In this document: piece after piece, positions 17,207-26,327 of the stretch
Layout: the number at the start of each line of letters is the position of its first letter
Numbering within the stretch: the stretch's first letter is position 1
Origin: Verrucomicrobiota bacterium
Lineage (GTDB): Bacteria; Verrucomicrobiota; Kiritimatiellia; SS1-B-03-39; UBA6053
NCBI GenBank assembly: GCA_020831635.1
Contig: JAFIGC010000003.1
Coordinates: 33,080-97,079 of the forward strand
Reading direction: 5' to 3'
DNA length: 64,000 nucleotides
Notes under the pieces: generated by a model
Database searches by the model: none
What the model was told of the DNA's origin: nothing
The model's input: the letters and a program-made list of their open reading frames with translations, nothing else
Made by a program: the position numbers and the translations under genes

Positions 17207-17422
17207 CTATTGATTTTCCTTGAGAATGATGCCTTTCAGCATGTCGTATGGCGAAAATTTCACTTTTACGGTCTGCCCGGGGCGCAGGTCCAGATCGGCT
17301 GCATCACGTTTGGACGCGGGAAACGCCACAATTTCGTGACCATTTTCCAATCTGGCCTGAAAGGTCAGGTAGTCTAGCGCATTTAACAGCACTACGTCGA
17401 GAATAATTTCTTCTTTTTTTAT
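17207..17422 (-). CDS. infA: Translation initiation factor IF-1, divergent, with non-canonical start
   Basis: 71 residues if read from the ATA at 17422: [18 protein letters not shown], then the S1/OB-fold core [12 protein letters not shown] and [16 protein letters not shown], matching IF-1 over its whole length. In this frame a TGA lies just upstream and there is no ATG, GTG or TTG before the conserved region; ATA (overlapping the map stop as ATAA) or one of two ATT codons must start the full protein. A GTG at 17392 would give a version lacking the first strand. The usual basic HISGKMRKNYIR loop is replaced by [15 protein letters not shown]-1 binds the ribosomal A site during initiation. Confidence 0.75.
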   Translation of the reverse strand: MKKEEIILDVVLLNALDYLTFQARLENGHEIVAFPASKRDAADLDLRPGQTVKVKFSPYDMLKGIILKENQ

Positions 17423-18204
17423 CGGGATTCTTCATCGGCTAGGGTTAAAATCTCCGCACCGCCCTCATGGACGGCCACGGAATGCTCAACATGCACGGAT
17501 GGCAACCTGTCTCGGGTTACCACCGTCCATCCATCTGACAAGGTTCGCACTTCGTGCGAACCCAGATTGACCATCGGTTCGATGGCCAATGTCATCCCTT
17601 CCCGAAGAACGGGACCTTTTCCGGGCGGACCAAAATTGAAAATCTGCGGGGGCTCGTGCATTTTGCGCCCCACCCCATGTCCCACGAAGTCGCGCACCAC
17701 CGTGAACCCACGCGCTTTGCAGGTGCTCTCCACGGCGTGGGAGATGTCCCCGAGCCGATTCCCGGCCACGGCTTTGGAAATGGCGTTCTCCAGGGCTTGC
17801 TCGGCCGTGCGCACCAAGGCGATGATTTTGGGATCGGTAACCCCCACCATCACGGTCATGGCGTTGTCGCCGATAAATCCGCGGTACATGACGCCAATGT
17901 CAACGCTGACAATGTCCCCCAACTGGATCTGGCGATCCCCGGCCACCCCGTGTACCACCTCCTCGTTCACGGAAATGCAGGTATAGGACGGAAAGGGCGG
18001 GACGCCACGCGGTCCGGGATAATTGATGAATGCGCTGCGGGCACCCGCTTTTTCGATCAAGTCCCGGGCATACAAATCCAAAGCCCGGGTGGTGACCCCG
18101 GGCGCGATTTCGCGGGCCACGGCCACGCGAATGTTCGCGGCCACACGGCCGGCTTCGCGCATGCCGTTGAGTTCGCTTTCGTTTTTGAGGATGATCTTAG
18201 ACAA
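17419..18204 (-). CDS. map: Methionine aminopeptidase, type I
   Basis: 261 residues with the pita-bread metalloprotease motifs: HGVAGDRQIQLGDIVSVDIGV (first Asp ligand), GDNAMTV (second Asp), GHGVGRKMHEPP (His ligand) and AIEPMV (Glu ligand). It removes the initiator Met from new proteins in the cytoplasm. The best start is a TTG at 18204; no ATG is available before the conserved N-terminus and the ribosome site is weak. It lies 9 bases after adk and overlaps infA. Confidence 0.95.
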   Translation of the reverse strand: MSKIILKNESELNGMREAGRVAANIRVAVAREIAPGVTTRALDLYARDLIEKAGARSAFINYPGPRGVPPFPSYTCISVNEEVVHGVAGDRQIQLGDIVSVDIGVMYRGFIGDNAMTVMVGVTDPKIIALVRTAEQALENAISKAVAGNRLGDISHAVESTCKARGFTVVRDFVGHGVGRKMHEPPQIFNFGPPGKGPVLREGMTLAIEPMVNLGSHEVRTLSDGWTVVTRDRLPSVHVEHSVAVHEGGAEILTLADEESR

Positions 18205-18213
18205 TGGTGGGTC

Positions 18214-18867
18214 TCATGTGAGTTGAAAATGTTCCGCAACCCGATCCGCGTTTTCTTCCGGTTCCAAGGCGCCATTCAACCGGAATTGCTTGTCGCGGTC
18301 GGCAAACCATTGCAACAGCGGATTGGTCTGCTCCTGAAAGCGGCGGAGACGACGGGACACGCGTTCGGGGTCGTCATCCTCTCTTGGAATGACTTGACCG
18401 CCGCACAGGTCGCAAATCTCCGCTTTTTTGGGCGGGCGATGCAGAAGATGGTACGGCGCCCGGCAGTCGCGGCACACGCGACGATGGCGCATGCGCTTGA
18501 CGGCCGTATCCACATCCACGTCAAGAAAGACACAGCCGTGAAAGGCATGCCCCTCCCGTTGAATCCAATCCAGGAAGACTTCCGCCTGGGGAATGGTGCG
18601 GGGAAATCCGTCCAGCGCCACCTTGGCGTTGACGGACATGGGTTTTAGAATGGAGAAGAACAAAGAAAGGGCGAGATCGTCGGGAACATAGTCCCCGCGA
18701 TCCATGTGCGGACGGGCCAGCTTCCCGAATGGGGAATCCGGGTCCGCCATTTCCCTGCGGATCACCTCCCCGGTTGAAATGGGGAAGTAGTCAAATCGTT
18801 CGGAGAGGAGCCGGTTGACCGTCCCCTTCCCCGCGCCCGGCGGCCCCAGCATCACCAGGAAGTCCAC
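18214..18867 (-). CDS. adk: Adenylate kinase
   Basis: 217 residues with the P-loop GPPGAGKGT, the AMP-binding region (ISTGEVIRRE) and the DGFPRT motif. The lid carries a zinc-ribbon pattern CRDC (about residue 130) and CDLC (about 152), as in zinc-type adenylate kinases. It interconverts ATP + AMP and two ADP. The start is a GTG at 18867 with AGGGGG nine bases before it, just after the secY stop. Confidence 0.95.
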   Translation of the reverse strand: MDFLVMLGPPGAGKGTVNRLLSERFDYFPISTGEVIRREMADPDSPFGKLARPHMDRGDYVPDDLALSLFFSILKPMSVNAKVALDGFPRTIPQAEVFLDWIQREGHAFHGCVFLDVDVDTAVKRMRHRRVCRDCRAPYHLLHRPPKKAEICDLCGGQVIPREDDDPERVSRRLRRFQEQTNPLLQWFADRDKQFRLNGALEPEENADRVAEHFQLT

Positions 18868-18880
18868 CGGGTCATCCCCC

Positions 18881-20269
18881 TTACATGCCGCCGCGGTTGC
18901 TACGCAGTTTCCCCTTGCGGAGGAAGCCGTCGTAATGGCGGTTGAGCAGGTAGGACTCGATTTGCCGCATGGTGTCGAGCATCACCCCGACGATAATCAG
19001 CAGACTGGTGCCACCAAAGAAACTGGTGATGATCATGGGAATGTTAAAATGTTCGCCCAAGAGCATGGGGAAAACCGCGATGAAGGTCAGGGCCAAGGCA
19101 CCGGCGAGGGTGATGCGGGTCATGACGTTGTCGAGGAAATCCGCGGTGGGCTTTCCGGGACGAATGCCGGGAATGTAACCGCCGTTGCGCTTCAAATCGT
19201 CCGCGATCTGCACCGGATTGAACTGGGTGGACACCCAAAAGTAGGAGAAGAACAGAATCATGAGCGAATACATGGTCAAATAGGCGGTGGCGCCGTATTG
19301 AAACCAGCCGGAAGCGCGGATCAAACCCTCCATGCCAAAGCGTCCGCCCAAAAAGGTTAGCACGGGGCCGGGAAACATGAGAATCGCCTGGGCGAAGATG
19401 ATGGGCATGACCCCGGAGTAGTTGACCCGCAACGGCATGTAGGTGCTTTGACCGCCATACACTTTGCGGCCCACCACGCGGCGGGCGTATTGCACGGGAA
19501 TGCGGCGCATCCCCTGGGTCAGGGCCACGGTTGCGGCGGTGACAATGAAGAAGACAATGACCAGAGTGATCAAATGGAACAGACTGTGGCTGGGGTCCAA
19601 CGGTACCCCGGCGGCATCCCGTCCGGGGAAGAACATTTGTCTGGAAGCGGTAATCGCACCTGGCAAACTTCCGATGATGTTAATCGTAATGATCAAACTC
19701 ACGCCGTTGCCGATGCCCCGGTCGGTAATCTGCTCGCCCAACCACATCATCAACATGGTCGCGGCGGTCAGCGAGATCACGGAAATCACGCGGAAGGCAA
19801 AGGGGTTGATCATCACCACGGAGGTGGAGAGATTGAAAGTCATGGGCGCCTGCAAGATAAATCCGGCAATGGCATAACCCTGGACCACGCACAACAACAG
19901 GGTGAGATAACGGGTGTACTGGTTGATTTTCTGCCGCCCGGCGTCCCCTTCTCGGGACAAACGTTCCAAGGTCGGCACCACGGCGGTCATCAACTGAATG
20001 ATAATCGAGGCGGAAATGTAAGGCATAATGCCAAGGGCCCCAATGGCGAAACGCTCCAGGGCGCCGCCACTGAAGAGGTTGGCCATGCCGACCGCGCCGC
20101 CCGCGCCAGTTCGGGCAATGCTGTCCATCAATTCTTTCAAGGCTTCGCCGCTCACACCCGGCGCGGGAATGGCCGCGAGGACGCGACAAAGGAAAATCAG
20201 CGCCAGGGTGAAAAAGATTCGCTGACGAAGTTCCGGGATTTTCAGGCTGTTGGCGAATGCGGACAACAT
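18881..20269 (-). CDS. secY: Protein translocase subunit SecY
   Basis: 462 residues with ten predicted membrane helices and signature segments GGALERFAIGALGIMPYISASI (plug and helix 2 region), QMTAVVPTLERL and the C-terminal TPTADFLD-like cytoplasmic loop before helix 10. SecY forms the channel for protein export and membrane insertion. It follows rplO by 61 bases and precedes adk, the normal order in spc-type operons. Confidence 0.97.
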   Translation of the reverse strand: MLSAFANSLKIPELRQRIFFTLALIFLCRVLAAIPAPGVSGEALKELMDSIARTGAGGAVGMANLFSGGALERFAIGALGIMPYISASIIIQLMTAVVPTLERLSREGDAGRQKINQYTRYLTLLLCVVQGYAIAGFILQAPMTFNLSTSVVMINPFAFRVISVISLTAATMLMMWLGEQITDRGIGNGVSLIITINIIGSLPGAITASRQMFFPGRDAAGVPLDPSHSLFHLITLVIVFFIVTAATVALTQGMRRIPVQYARRVVGRKVYGGQSTYMPLRVNYSGVMPIIFAQAILMFPGPVLTFLGGRFGMEGLIRASGWFQYGATAYLTMYSLMILFFSYFWVSTQFNPVQIADDLKRNGGYIPGIRPGKPTADFLDNVMTRITLAGALALTFIAVFPMLLGEHFNIPMIITSFFGGTSLLIIVGVMLDTMRQIESYLLNRHYDGFLRKGKLRSNRGGM

Positions 20270-20330
20270 AGGGGTCTGCCTCTCACTGGGGGTTGTTCAG
20301 GCGCGGGGGGATGGGACGGGGCCAGACGAC

Positions 20331-20825
20331 TTATGCGTCGTCTTGGGCCGCATCCGCGTCTTTGGTGGCATTACCGGCACCCACTTCGGTGCAGGTTCCA
20401 CCCGCGGCTTCAATTTTGCTCTTGGCGGTGGCGGAGAATTTGTGCGCGGTGACGTTCAGCTTTTTGGTGATTTCACCGGTCGCGAGAATCTTCACGCCTT
20501 CAAAATGCGGTCCGTTGGCCAAGCCGGCGGCGCAGATGGCCTCGGGGGTCACGTCACTGCCGTCCGCAAAAGTCAATTCAAGCATGGCCAGATTGACGGG
20601 CGCGTACACGGTCCGATTGGGGTTTTTGAACCCGCGCTTGGGAGAGCGGCGGATCAAGGTCATTTGGCCCCCTTCGAAGCCTTCCTTGTGCTTGTGACCC
20701 GCGCGGGCCATTTGGCCCTTGTGGCCTTTGCCTGAGGTTTTGCCGTGGCCAGAGCCATGGCCGCGACCGAGACGCTTGCGGCGATGACGGGCACCGGCGA
20801 CGTTTTTCAATGAATGCAAATTCAT
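20331..20825 (-). CDS. rplO: 50S ribosomal protein L15
   Basis: 164 residues from the ATG at 20825 (AAGGATT before it), starting [22 protein letters not shown] with the Gly-rich [15 protein letters not shown] loop. The C-terminus has a short Asp/Ala tail. L30 (rpmD), which usually lies between rpsE and rplO, is not present. Confidence 0.96.
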   Translation of the reverse strand: MNLHSLKNVAGARHRRKRLGRGHGSGHGKTSGKGHKGQMARAGHKHKEGFEGGQMTLIRRSPKRGFKNPNRTVYAPVNLAMLELTFADGSDVTPEAICAAGLANGPHFEGVKILATGEITKKLNVTAHKFSATAKSKIEAAGGTCTEVGAGNATKDADAAQDDA

Positions 20826-20853
20826 GGGTTCAATCCTTTGGGATGTTTGAAAT

Positions 20854-21342
20854 TCAGTCCATGCGACGCAAAGCCATGATGGTTTCGCGACTGCGGAGTT
20901 GTTGGAGGGCGTCAAACGTGGCTTTGGTCACGTTGACGTTGTTGTTGCTGCCGAGGGATTTGGCGAGCACGTCGCGAATGCCGGACAATTCCAGCACCGC
21001 GCGCACGGCGCCACCGGCGATCACACCGGTACCGGGCGAAGCCGGACGCAGGAGGACGCGTCCGCCGCAGAATTCGCCGATCACCTCGTGGGGGATCGTG
21101 TTTTCTTTCATCTGCACCAAGTGCATGTCCTTGCGGGCGCCTTCGCTGGCCTTGCGGATGGCGTCGGCCACTTCGTTGGCTTTGCCAATGGCGTAGCCCA
21201 CGCGGCCTTTGCCGTCACCGGCCACCACCAGGGCGGAGAAGCTGAAGCGGCGTCCGCCTTTGACCACCTTGGAGGAGCGATTGATATCCACCACACGTTC
21301 TTCGACGTCCGAAAACGTGGGTTCTTTGCTTTGAGTTGCCAT
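20854..21342 (-). CDS. rpsE: 30S ribosomal protein S5
   Basis: 162 residues with the S5 core: [38 protein letters not shown], and the C-terminal domain [22 protein letters not shown]5 helps keep decoding accurate and lines the mRNA entry. It lies 23 bases after rplR. Confidence 0.97.
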   Translation of the reverse strand: MATQSKEPTFSDVEERVVDINRSSKVVKGGRRFSFSALVVAGDGKGRVGYAIGKANEVADAIRKASEGARKDMHLVQMKENTIPHEVIGEFCGGRVLLRPASPGTGVIAGGAVRAVLELSGIRDVLAKSLGSNNNVNVTKATFDALQQLRSRETIMALRRMD

Positions 21343-21365
21343 AAGTCGTTTCTCTTTCCGGGAGG

Positions 21366-21722
21366 TTAAAATTTGAGGCCGCCTTCACGCGCCGCAGTCG
21401 CCAACGCGGCGACGCGACCGGAGTAACGGAAGCCCCCGCGGTCGAAGACCACGGTTTCGATGCCCGCCGCTTTCGCGACTTCGGCGGCTTTCGCGCCAAT
21501 TTCGGTAGCGGTTTCCACCGTGTTCTTCTTGCCTTTGAAATCGGCCTGCTGGGTGGACACCGCCGCAAGGGTCACGGCGGCTTCGTCGTCGATAAACTGG
21601 ACGGAGATGTGGTGGTTGCTGCGGAACACGCTCATGCGGGGCAATTCCGCGGTTCCGTGGATTTTGTTGCGGACCCGCTTGTGACGGCGGACGCGTTGTT
21701 GGGATTTGGTTTTCCATTTCAT
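21366..21722 (-). CDS. rplR: 50S ribosomal protein L18
   Basis: 118 residues with [20 protein letters not shown] and the ending [30 protein letters not shown] C-terminus of L18, which binds 5S rRNA. Its ATG overlaps the rplF stop by one base (TAATG). Confidence 0.96.
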   Translation of the reverse strand: MKWKTKSQQRVRRHKRVRNKIHGTAELPRMSVFRSNHHISVQFIDDEAAVTLAAVSTQQADFKGKKNTVETATEIGAKAAEVAKAAGIETVVFDRGGFRYSGRVAALATAAREGGLKF

Positions 21723-22261
21723 TAGGCAACCGCCTTTCCGGATTTACGGCGAACAGCTTCGCCTTTGTAACGCACACCCTTGCCCTTGTAGGGCTCGGCT
21801 TTGTAATAACTCCGCATCTGCGCGGCCGCTTGTCCCACCATCTGCTTGTCGCAGCCGGAGACTTTGACCACGGTGCCGTTCCCTTCCACCACCACATCCA
21901 ATCCCTCGGGGATTTGATAGTTGATTTCGTGGGAATAGCCCAGGCTCAACACCACTTCCTTGCCCTTGAGCACGGCTTTGAAGCCGACGCCCTGGATTTC
22001 AAGTTCCTTGGTGTAGCCATTGGTCACGCCCTCAATCATGTTGGCGGCCAGGGCACGGACGGTGCCGTGCAAGGCACGGAGTTTTTTCGAATTGTTCACG
22101 CGATCCACGATCAGCGTGTTGTCCTCGACCTTCAAATTGATGCCGGTCGGGGCAGTATAAGTCAGTTCCCCTTTGGGGCCTTTGACCGTGATGGTCTGGC
22201 CCTGCAGCGACAAATTCGCGGCTGCGGGAATGGGGACGGGATTTTTTCCGATACGAGACAT
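21722..22261 (-). CDS. rplF: 50S ribosomal protein L6
   Basis: 179 residues from the ATG at 22261 (MSRIGKNPVPIP). Two L6 repeats are visible, with VKGPKGELTYT in the first and the C-terminal PEPYKGKGVRYKGE-type block (here AEPYKGKGVRYKGEAVRRK). It lies between rpsH and rplR as in other bacteria. Confidence 0.96.
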   Translation of the reverse strand: MSRIGKNPVPIPAAANLSLQGQTITVKGPKGELTYTAPTGINLKVEDNTLIVDRVNNSKKLRALHGTVRALAANMIEGVTNGYTKELEIQGVGFKAVLKGKEVVLSLGYSHEINYQIPEGLDVVVEGNGTVVKVSGCDKQMVGQAAAQMRSYYKAEPYKGKGVRYKGEAVRRKSGKAVA

Positions 22262-22284
22262 GGTTTGGGCTCCTGAGAGTTGGG

Positions 22285-22683
22285 TTACCAGATTTGGCAA
22301 AGCACTTCGCCGCCGGTGCGGGATTTGCGTGCCTCACGGTCAGTCATAATGCCGCGTGACGTCGTCAGCAGCGCGATCCCCAAGCCGCCCAACACGCGCG
22401 GAACATTGTCCGAGTTCACGTATTGGCGCAGTCCGGGACTGCTCACGCGCTTGAGTCCGGTAATCACGGATTCGCGATCGGGACCGTATTTCAAAGTGAT
22501 CTTGATGATCTGCTTGGGCGGATCGCCCATCAGAGTGACATCGCGGATAAACCCTTCGCGCTGCAAGATGCGGCTGATTTCCCGCTTGAGCTTGGACGAG
22601 GGGATTTCCACCGTGTCGTGCCCGGCGGCTACCGCGTTGCGGATCCGGGTCAAATAGTCGGCAATTGGGTCAGAAATATTCAT
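22285..22683 (-). CDS. rpsH: 30S ribosomal protein S8
   Basis: 132 residues starting [17 protein letters not shown] with the C-terminal [21 protein letters not shown] of S8, which binds 16S rRNA helix 21 and can repress its own operon. rpsN (S14), which normally precedes it, is absent: only 40 bases separate rplE and rpsH. Confidence 0.96.
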   Translation of the reverse strand: MNISDPIADYLTRIRNAVAAGHDTVEIPSSKLKREISRILQREGFIRDVTLMGDPPKQIIKITLKYGPDRESVITGLKRVSSPGLRQYVNSDNVPRVLGGLGIALLTTSRGIMTDREARKSRTGGEVLCQIW

Positions 22684-22723
22684 GCGTAAACCTTCTTTCT
22701 GTCAATGACAGGTGAATTCGTTG

Positions 22724-23260
22724 TCATTTGGCGAACGGCATTCCAAAGAGCTTGATGAGCTCATGCCCCTCTTCCTTGGATTGGGCGGTGGTGACAAAGG
22801 AAATGTCCATCCCCTGCACGCGCTTGACGTTGTCGGGATTGATTTCCGGGAAAATGGTCTGTTCGGACAGACCCAGGGTATAATTCCCCTGTTTGTCAAA
22901 TCCCTTGGGGGACACCCCGCGGAAGTCGCGAATGCGCGGCAGGGCCACATGCACCAAACGATGCATGAATTCATACATGCGGGCGCCCCGAAGGGTCACC
23001 TTGCACCCGATGGCCATGCCTTCGCGCAAACGAAAGTTGGACACGGAGGTCTTGGCGATGGTCGGCACCGGCTGTTGGCCGGTGATCCGGGCCAGGTCCG
23101 CGGTGACCGCCTTGAGTTCGTCGCGGTCGCCGGGAACGCCGACGCCCATGTTGATGACGATCTTCTGGAGGCGGGGAACCTGCATCTTGTTCGTGTACCC
23201 GCGGGACTTGATCAGTTCCGGGACGATTTGTTCTTCATAAAGCTTTTTAAAGGCAACCAT
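22724..23260 (-). CDS. rplE: 50S ribosomal protein L5
   Basis: 178 residues with KIVINMGVG, the [23 protein letters not shown] block and the C-terminal [27 protein letters not shown] of L5, a 5S rRNA-binding protein. Its ATG overlaps the rplX stop (TAATG). Confidence 0.96.
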   Translation of the reverse strand: MVAFKKLYEEQIVPELIKSRGYTNKMQVPRLQKIVINMGVGVPGDRDELKAVTADLARITGQQPVPTIAKTSVSNFRLREGMAIGCKVTLRGARMYEFMHRLVHVALPRIRDFRGVSPKGFDKQGNYTLGLSEQTIFPEINPDNVKRVQGMDISFVTTAQSKEEGHELIKLFGMPFAK

Positions 23261-23511
23261 TATTCAGCCTCCTTGCGCGCTTCGATCACTTTGACGTTGG
23301 ACGCGTGCAACGCGGCTTCCCGTTCGGAAATGCCGCCCTCGGGATTGTCTTCGGTCGGACGCATGGCTTTTTTCACCAAGTTCACGCCTTCCACGAGCAC
23401 GCGTTGTTTGTTTGGATACACCTGCAGAACCTTGCCCTTCTTTCCGCGGTCTTTCCCCGCGAGAACGAGAACTTGGTCCCCGGTACGTACATGCATTTTT
23501 GGACGGGACAT
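23260..23511 (-). CDS. rplX: 50S ribosomal protein L24
   Basis: 83 residues with the KOW motif [21 protein letters not shown] and [13 protein letters not shown], a normal L24, one of the assembly initiators of the large subunit. It overlaps both neighbours by one base. Confidence 0.95.
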   Translation of the reverse strand: MSRPKMHVRTGDQVLVLAGKDRGKKGKVLQVYPNKQRVLVEGVNLVKKAMRPTEDNPEGGISEREAALHASNVKVIEARKEAE

Positions 23512-23876
23512 TAGAGCACCTCCGGGGCGAGAGAAACCACTTTCATGTGGTTGTTTTCACGAAGTTCACGCGCAACCGGCCCGAAAATACGGGTGCCGCG
23601 CGGGTTGTCGTTGGCGTCGAGCATGACCACCGCGTTGGTGTCAAACCGCAAGACCGTGCCGTCGGACCGACGAATCGGATGACGGGTGCGCACGATCAAG
23701 GCGCGATGGACTTCGCTCTTTTTCACCGCGCCGTTGGGAATCGCTTCCTTCACGGCCACTTTGATGATATCCCCGACGTGGGCGTAGCGCTTGCGCTGCC
23801 CGAGCACCCGGATGCATTTCACCAGCCGGGCGCCGGAATTGTCGGCGACTTGTAAATTACTTTCCTGACAGATCAT
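23511..23876 (-). CDS. rplN: 50S ribosomal protein L14
   Basis: 121 residues, full length, with [47 protein letters not shown] and the C-terminal LAPEVL of L14. It contacts the small subunit and lies between rpsQ and rplX in the usual order. Confidence 0.97.
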   Translation of the reverse strand: MICQESNLQVADNSGARLVKCIRVLGQRKRYAHVGDIIKVAVKEAIPNGAVKKSEVHRALIVRTRHPIRRSDGTVLRFDTNAVVMLDANDNPRGTRIFGPVARELRENNHMKVVSLAPEVL

Positions 23877-23891
23877 GGTTGATGAATTCCG

Positions 23892-24233
23892 TTAGACAGA
23901 GGTGGAGGGTTGGGCTACGGCTTCAGACTCGGCGACCGCTTCGGCTTCGGCTTCCGCTTCAGCTTCTTCGGAGCGCTGGATGATGTCCAGCAACCGCCAG
24001 CTTTTCAGCTTGCTGATCGGGCGGGTTTCCTGAATGCGAACGGTGTCGCCTTCCCGGGCGTTGTTGGTTTCGTCATGCACATAATACTTTTTGGAAAGGC
24101 GAATGACCTTCCCGTACATTTCATGGGCCATGCGGCGTTCCACGGCCACCACGATGGTTTTATTCATCTTGGTGCTGACGACTTTGCCGGTGCGGGTTTT
24201 CCGCACGTGTTTGCTGGTGTCGGTTTCGGACAT
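23892..24233 (-). CDS. rpsQ: 30S ribosomal protein S17 with acidic C-terminal tail
   Basis: 113 residues. The core ([43 protein letters not shown]) is S17. About 25 extra C-terminal residues are an Ala/Glu repeat ([16 protein letters not shown]), unlike the short tail of most S17 proteins. Together with the extended S11 this shows a tendency to low-complexity extensions in this ribosome. The ATG overlaps the rpmC stop by one base. Confidence 0.95.
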   Translation of the reverse strand: MSETDTSKHVRKTRTGKVVSTKMNKTIVVAVERRMAHEMYGKVIRLSKKYYVHDETNNAREGDTVRIQETRPISKLKSWRLLDIIQRSEEAEAEAEAEAVAESEAVAQPSTSV

Positions 24234-24439
24234 TATGCGTCTCCTGCATTCCGCGAGCGTTCGCTGAGAATCGTCTTCATGCGGGCGATGTCGCGACGCA
24301 CTTGGGTGATTTGGGCCTTGTTTTCCAACTGCCCCAGCTTCTGCTGCAATTTAAGTTTGAAATAGTTTTCCCCGGCATCGGCCAGCGCCGCGTTCAGTTC
24401 TTCGGGGGTCATCTCACGATATTCGGCTGCGTTACTCAT
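24233..24439 (-). CDS. rpmC: 50S ribosomal protein L29
   Basis: 68 residues from the ATG at 24439: [20 protein letters not shown], two helices and the conserved [34 protein letters not shown] pattern of L29 near the tunnel exit. It starts 10 bases after rplP. Confidence 0.95.
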   Translation of the reverse strand: MSNAAEYREMTPEELNAALADAGENYFKLKLQQKLGQLENKAQITQVRRDIARMKTILSERSRNAGDA

Positions 24440-24449
24440 GTGGGCGTCC

Positions 24450-24869
24450 TTAGGCGTGAGGGTTACGGGTGATAAAACGACTGCGCACGGGCAGTTTGGC
24501 GGCGGCCAGACGGAAGGCCTCGCGGGCCTGGGTCTCGGGCACACCCGCCAATTCGAAAAGCATGCGGCCGGGTTTGACCTTGGCCACCCAACGGTCCACG
24601 TTCCCCTTCCCTTTCCCCATCCGCACTTCCAGCGGCTTTTTGGTGTAGGGATAATCCGGGAAAATGCGGATCCAGAGTTTGCCGCGGCGTTTCAAACTGC
24701 GGTTCACCGCAATACGACAGGCTTCGATCTGGGTGTTGGTGATGTAGGTGCGTCCCAGGGACTGCAACCCGAATTCGCCAAACGACAGCGTGTTGCCGCT
24801 GGTCGCGAGACCTTTGCTGACACCGCGCTGCTGTTTGCGGTACTTGACACGTTTAGGCATAAGTGGCAT
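24450..24869 (-). CDS. rplP: 50S ribosomal protein L16
   Basis: 139 residues with [38 protein letters not shown] and [23 protein letters not shown] chose the ATG at 24869 because GGAGG lies nine bases before it; an ATG at 24860 has no ribosome site. Either way the start overlaps the end of rpsC. Confidence 0.96.
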   Translation of the reverse strand: MPLMPKRVKYRKQQRGVSKGLATSGNTLSFGEFGLQSLGRTYITNTQIEACRIAVNRSLKRRGKLWIRIFPDYPYTKKPLEVRMGKGKGNVDRWVAKVKPGRMLFELAGVPETQAREAFRLAAAKLPVRSRFITRNPHA

Positions 24870-25509
24870 GACGTTTGTCCTCCGCTTTTTCTTCTTTGGT
24901 GCAGACCCAAACCTTGATGCCGAGCAAGCCGGCGGTGGTCCGGGCTTCCGTGAACCCGTAGTCCACCTTGGCGCGCAAGGTGTGCAGGGGCACGCTGCCT
25001 TTCAGGTATTTTTCACGACGGGAAAGTTCCGCTCCGCCCAGACGACCGCTGCACTCGATGCGGATGCCTTCCGCGCCGAGTTCCATGGCCATCTGAATCG
25101 CGCGCTTCATGGCGCGGCGGAACGAGATGCGACGCTCCAACTGCTGCGCGATGTTCTCGGCAATCAACTGGGCGTTCAAATCGGGGTTCTTGACTTCCTT
25201 GATCTCGATGTAGATGTCTTTGCCGGTGAGGGCATTGAGATCTTCACGCAGCTTTTCGATGTCCTGGCCCTTGCGACCAATCACCACGCCCGGACGGGCC
25301 GTGAAAATGGTCACCCGCGCTCGGTTGGCGTAGCGCTCGATGAGGACCTGGGGAACGGCGGCGTCACGCAGACGGGTTTTCACCATCTCGCGGATCTTGA
25401 GGTCTTCGCCGACGAGATCGCCGAAGTCCTTTTTGCTGGCATACCAACGGGAGCGCCAATCTTTATTGACGCTGATCCGAAGGGAAATTGGATTTACTTT
25501 TTGTCCCAA
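24853..25509 (-). CDS. rpsC: 30S ribosomal protein S3
   Basis: 218 residues with [12 protein letters not shown] at the start, the KH domain [17 protein letters not shown] and the C-terminal [38 protein letters not shown] domain. S3 shapes the mRNA entry pore. It overlaps rplP by 17 bases. Confidence 0.97.
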   Translation of the reverse strand: MGQKVNPISLRISVNKDWRSRWYASKKDFGDLVGEDLKIREMVKTRLRDAAVPQVLIERYANRARVTIFTARPGVVIGRKGQDIEKLREDLNALTGKDIYIEIKEVKNPDLNAQLIAENIAQQLERRISFRRAMKRAIQMAMELGAEGIRIECSGRLGGAELSRREKYLKGSVPLHTLRAKVDYGFTEARTTAGLLGIKVWVCTKEEKAEDKRHATYA

Positions 25510-25539
25510 AACCGTACTCCTTGAAAGTTTCTTTGGTGA

Positions 25540-25878
25540 TTAAGCGCGTTCGTCGCTGAGGACGACGCGGATATGACTGGTGCGTTTGGCGATGGGCTTG
25601 AACATGCCCCGCGCCCCGTAGAATCCGCGGCGCAAGGTCGGCCCCTGCTCTGCCACGGCACGTTTGACGTATAGTTCCTCGACATCGGCGCCGTTGTTGT
25701 GCTCGGCGTTCGCGATCGCGGATTTCAACGCCTTGCCAAACAACGCGGCCGCCTTGCGGTCACTGAACGTGGTGATGTTCAATGCCTCGTTGACGGGCAT
25801 GCCTTGGATGGCATTGGCAATGTCCCCGGCTTTGCGGGAAGAAATGCGCTCGAATTTTAAAACGGATGTGGTTTCCAT
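25540..25878 (-). CDS. rplV: 50S ribosomal protein L22
   Basis: 112 residues from the ATG at 25878, with KAGDIANAIQGMPVNEALNI, KAAALFGKALKSAIANAEHNN and the loop ARGMFKPIAKRTSHIRVVL that lines the exit tunnel. It is the first gene of the cluster here: the usual upstream genes rpsJ-rplC-rplD-rplW-rplB-rpsS are not next to it, since a tRNA terminator and the mobile element follow. Confidence 0.95.
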   Translation of the reverse strand: METTSVLKFERISSRKAGDIANAIQGMPVNEALNITTFSDRKAAALFGKALKSAIANAEHNNGADVEELYVKRAVAEQGPTLRRGFYGARGMFKPIAKRTSHIRVVLSDERA

Positions 25879-26183
25879 ATGAAGCCTTTCGGTCACAGAA
25901 TCCCGGCACAAAATCGCCCGGGTGGCGGTTTCAAACCGGTCTACAAAGGGTTGACGCGTCGTCCGCTGTTACGAATGCCCGGTCCCGTTTCCGGCGCAAG
26001 ACATTCTGCGATCAACGACGCAAGACGTTGCATGCAAAGACTCTCCAGCGGTGCGTCCGCTCCTGCCAAATGAAAAACCCGGCAGGTGAGAGAGGCGGAC
26101 TATAGCCAAGTTTTTTCCCATGGCGAGAATGAAATGAAAAAAAATTCCAAAAGACATCTCGCACCGCTCCCAACATGAAAAAT
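25879..26183 (-). promoter_or_regulatory. Leader region of the ribosomal operon
   Basis: About 300 bases between rplV and the tRNA-side terminator carry no gene on either strand. On the minus strand a TATAGT (26099-26104) could be a -10 box; the sequence 17 bases before it (CTCGCC) is a poor -35. The transcript would have a leader of over 200 bases, room for autoregulation by a ribosomal protein, but I cannot draw a convincing known structure. Confidence 0.3.
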
Positions 26184-26211
26184 CCCCGTATTCACTGTTG
26201 CGAAAACGGGG
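26176..26211 (-). terminator. Original terminator behind the tRNA-Met 3' end
   Basis: On the minus strand CCCCGT (26211-26206) pairs with ACGGGG (26189-26184) across a 16-base loop and is followed by ATTTTTC. It abuts the left copy of the 30-bp repeat, so before insertion of the element it terminated the tRNA-Met transcript. Confidence 0.6.
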
Positions 26212-26212
26212 A

Positions 26213-26242
26213 AAAATGGTGGCGATGGAGGGATTTGAACCC
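26213..26242. repeat. attL: left 30-bp direct repeat (tRNA-Met 3' remnant)
   Basis: Identical over 30 bases to 33928-33957. It contains the reverse complement of the CCA end, acceptor strand and T arm of tRNA-Met but no further tRNA sequence, the standard trace left by integration into a tRNA 3' end. Confidence 0.9.
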
Positions 26243-26291
26243 TCCGCAAATCATTATTTTCCTAAGTAAAAAAGATATTTGAAAATAAGTA

Positions 26292-26307
26292 TTGACGAAA
26301 GTTGACG
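26292..26307 (+). promoter_or_regulatory. Integrase arm-type site (left) overlapping the int promoter
   Basis: TTGACGAAAGTTGACG is a tandem of TTGACG with a 10-base period. The same 16 bases occur at the other end of the element (33786-33801), which is how integrase arm sites are arranged. The first TTGACG is also a -35 box: CATACT follows 18 bases later (26316-26321) and places the transcript start at or next to the int ATG, so integrase could repress its own gene. Confidence 0.55.
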
Positions 26308-26327
26308 TTTTGCGGCATACTGTGGCC

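Noticed and set aside
26217..26246. A second tRNA gene at the left end of the element
   Set aside because: Only the 3' end (CCA, acceptor strand, part of the T arm) is present; the sequence then diverges, so it is an attachment-site remnant.
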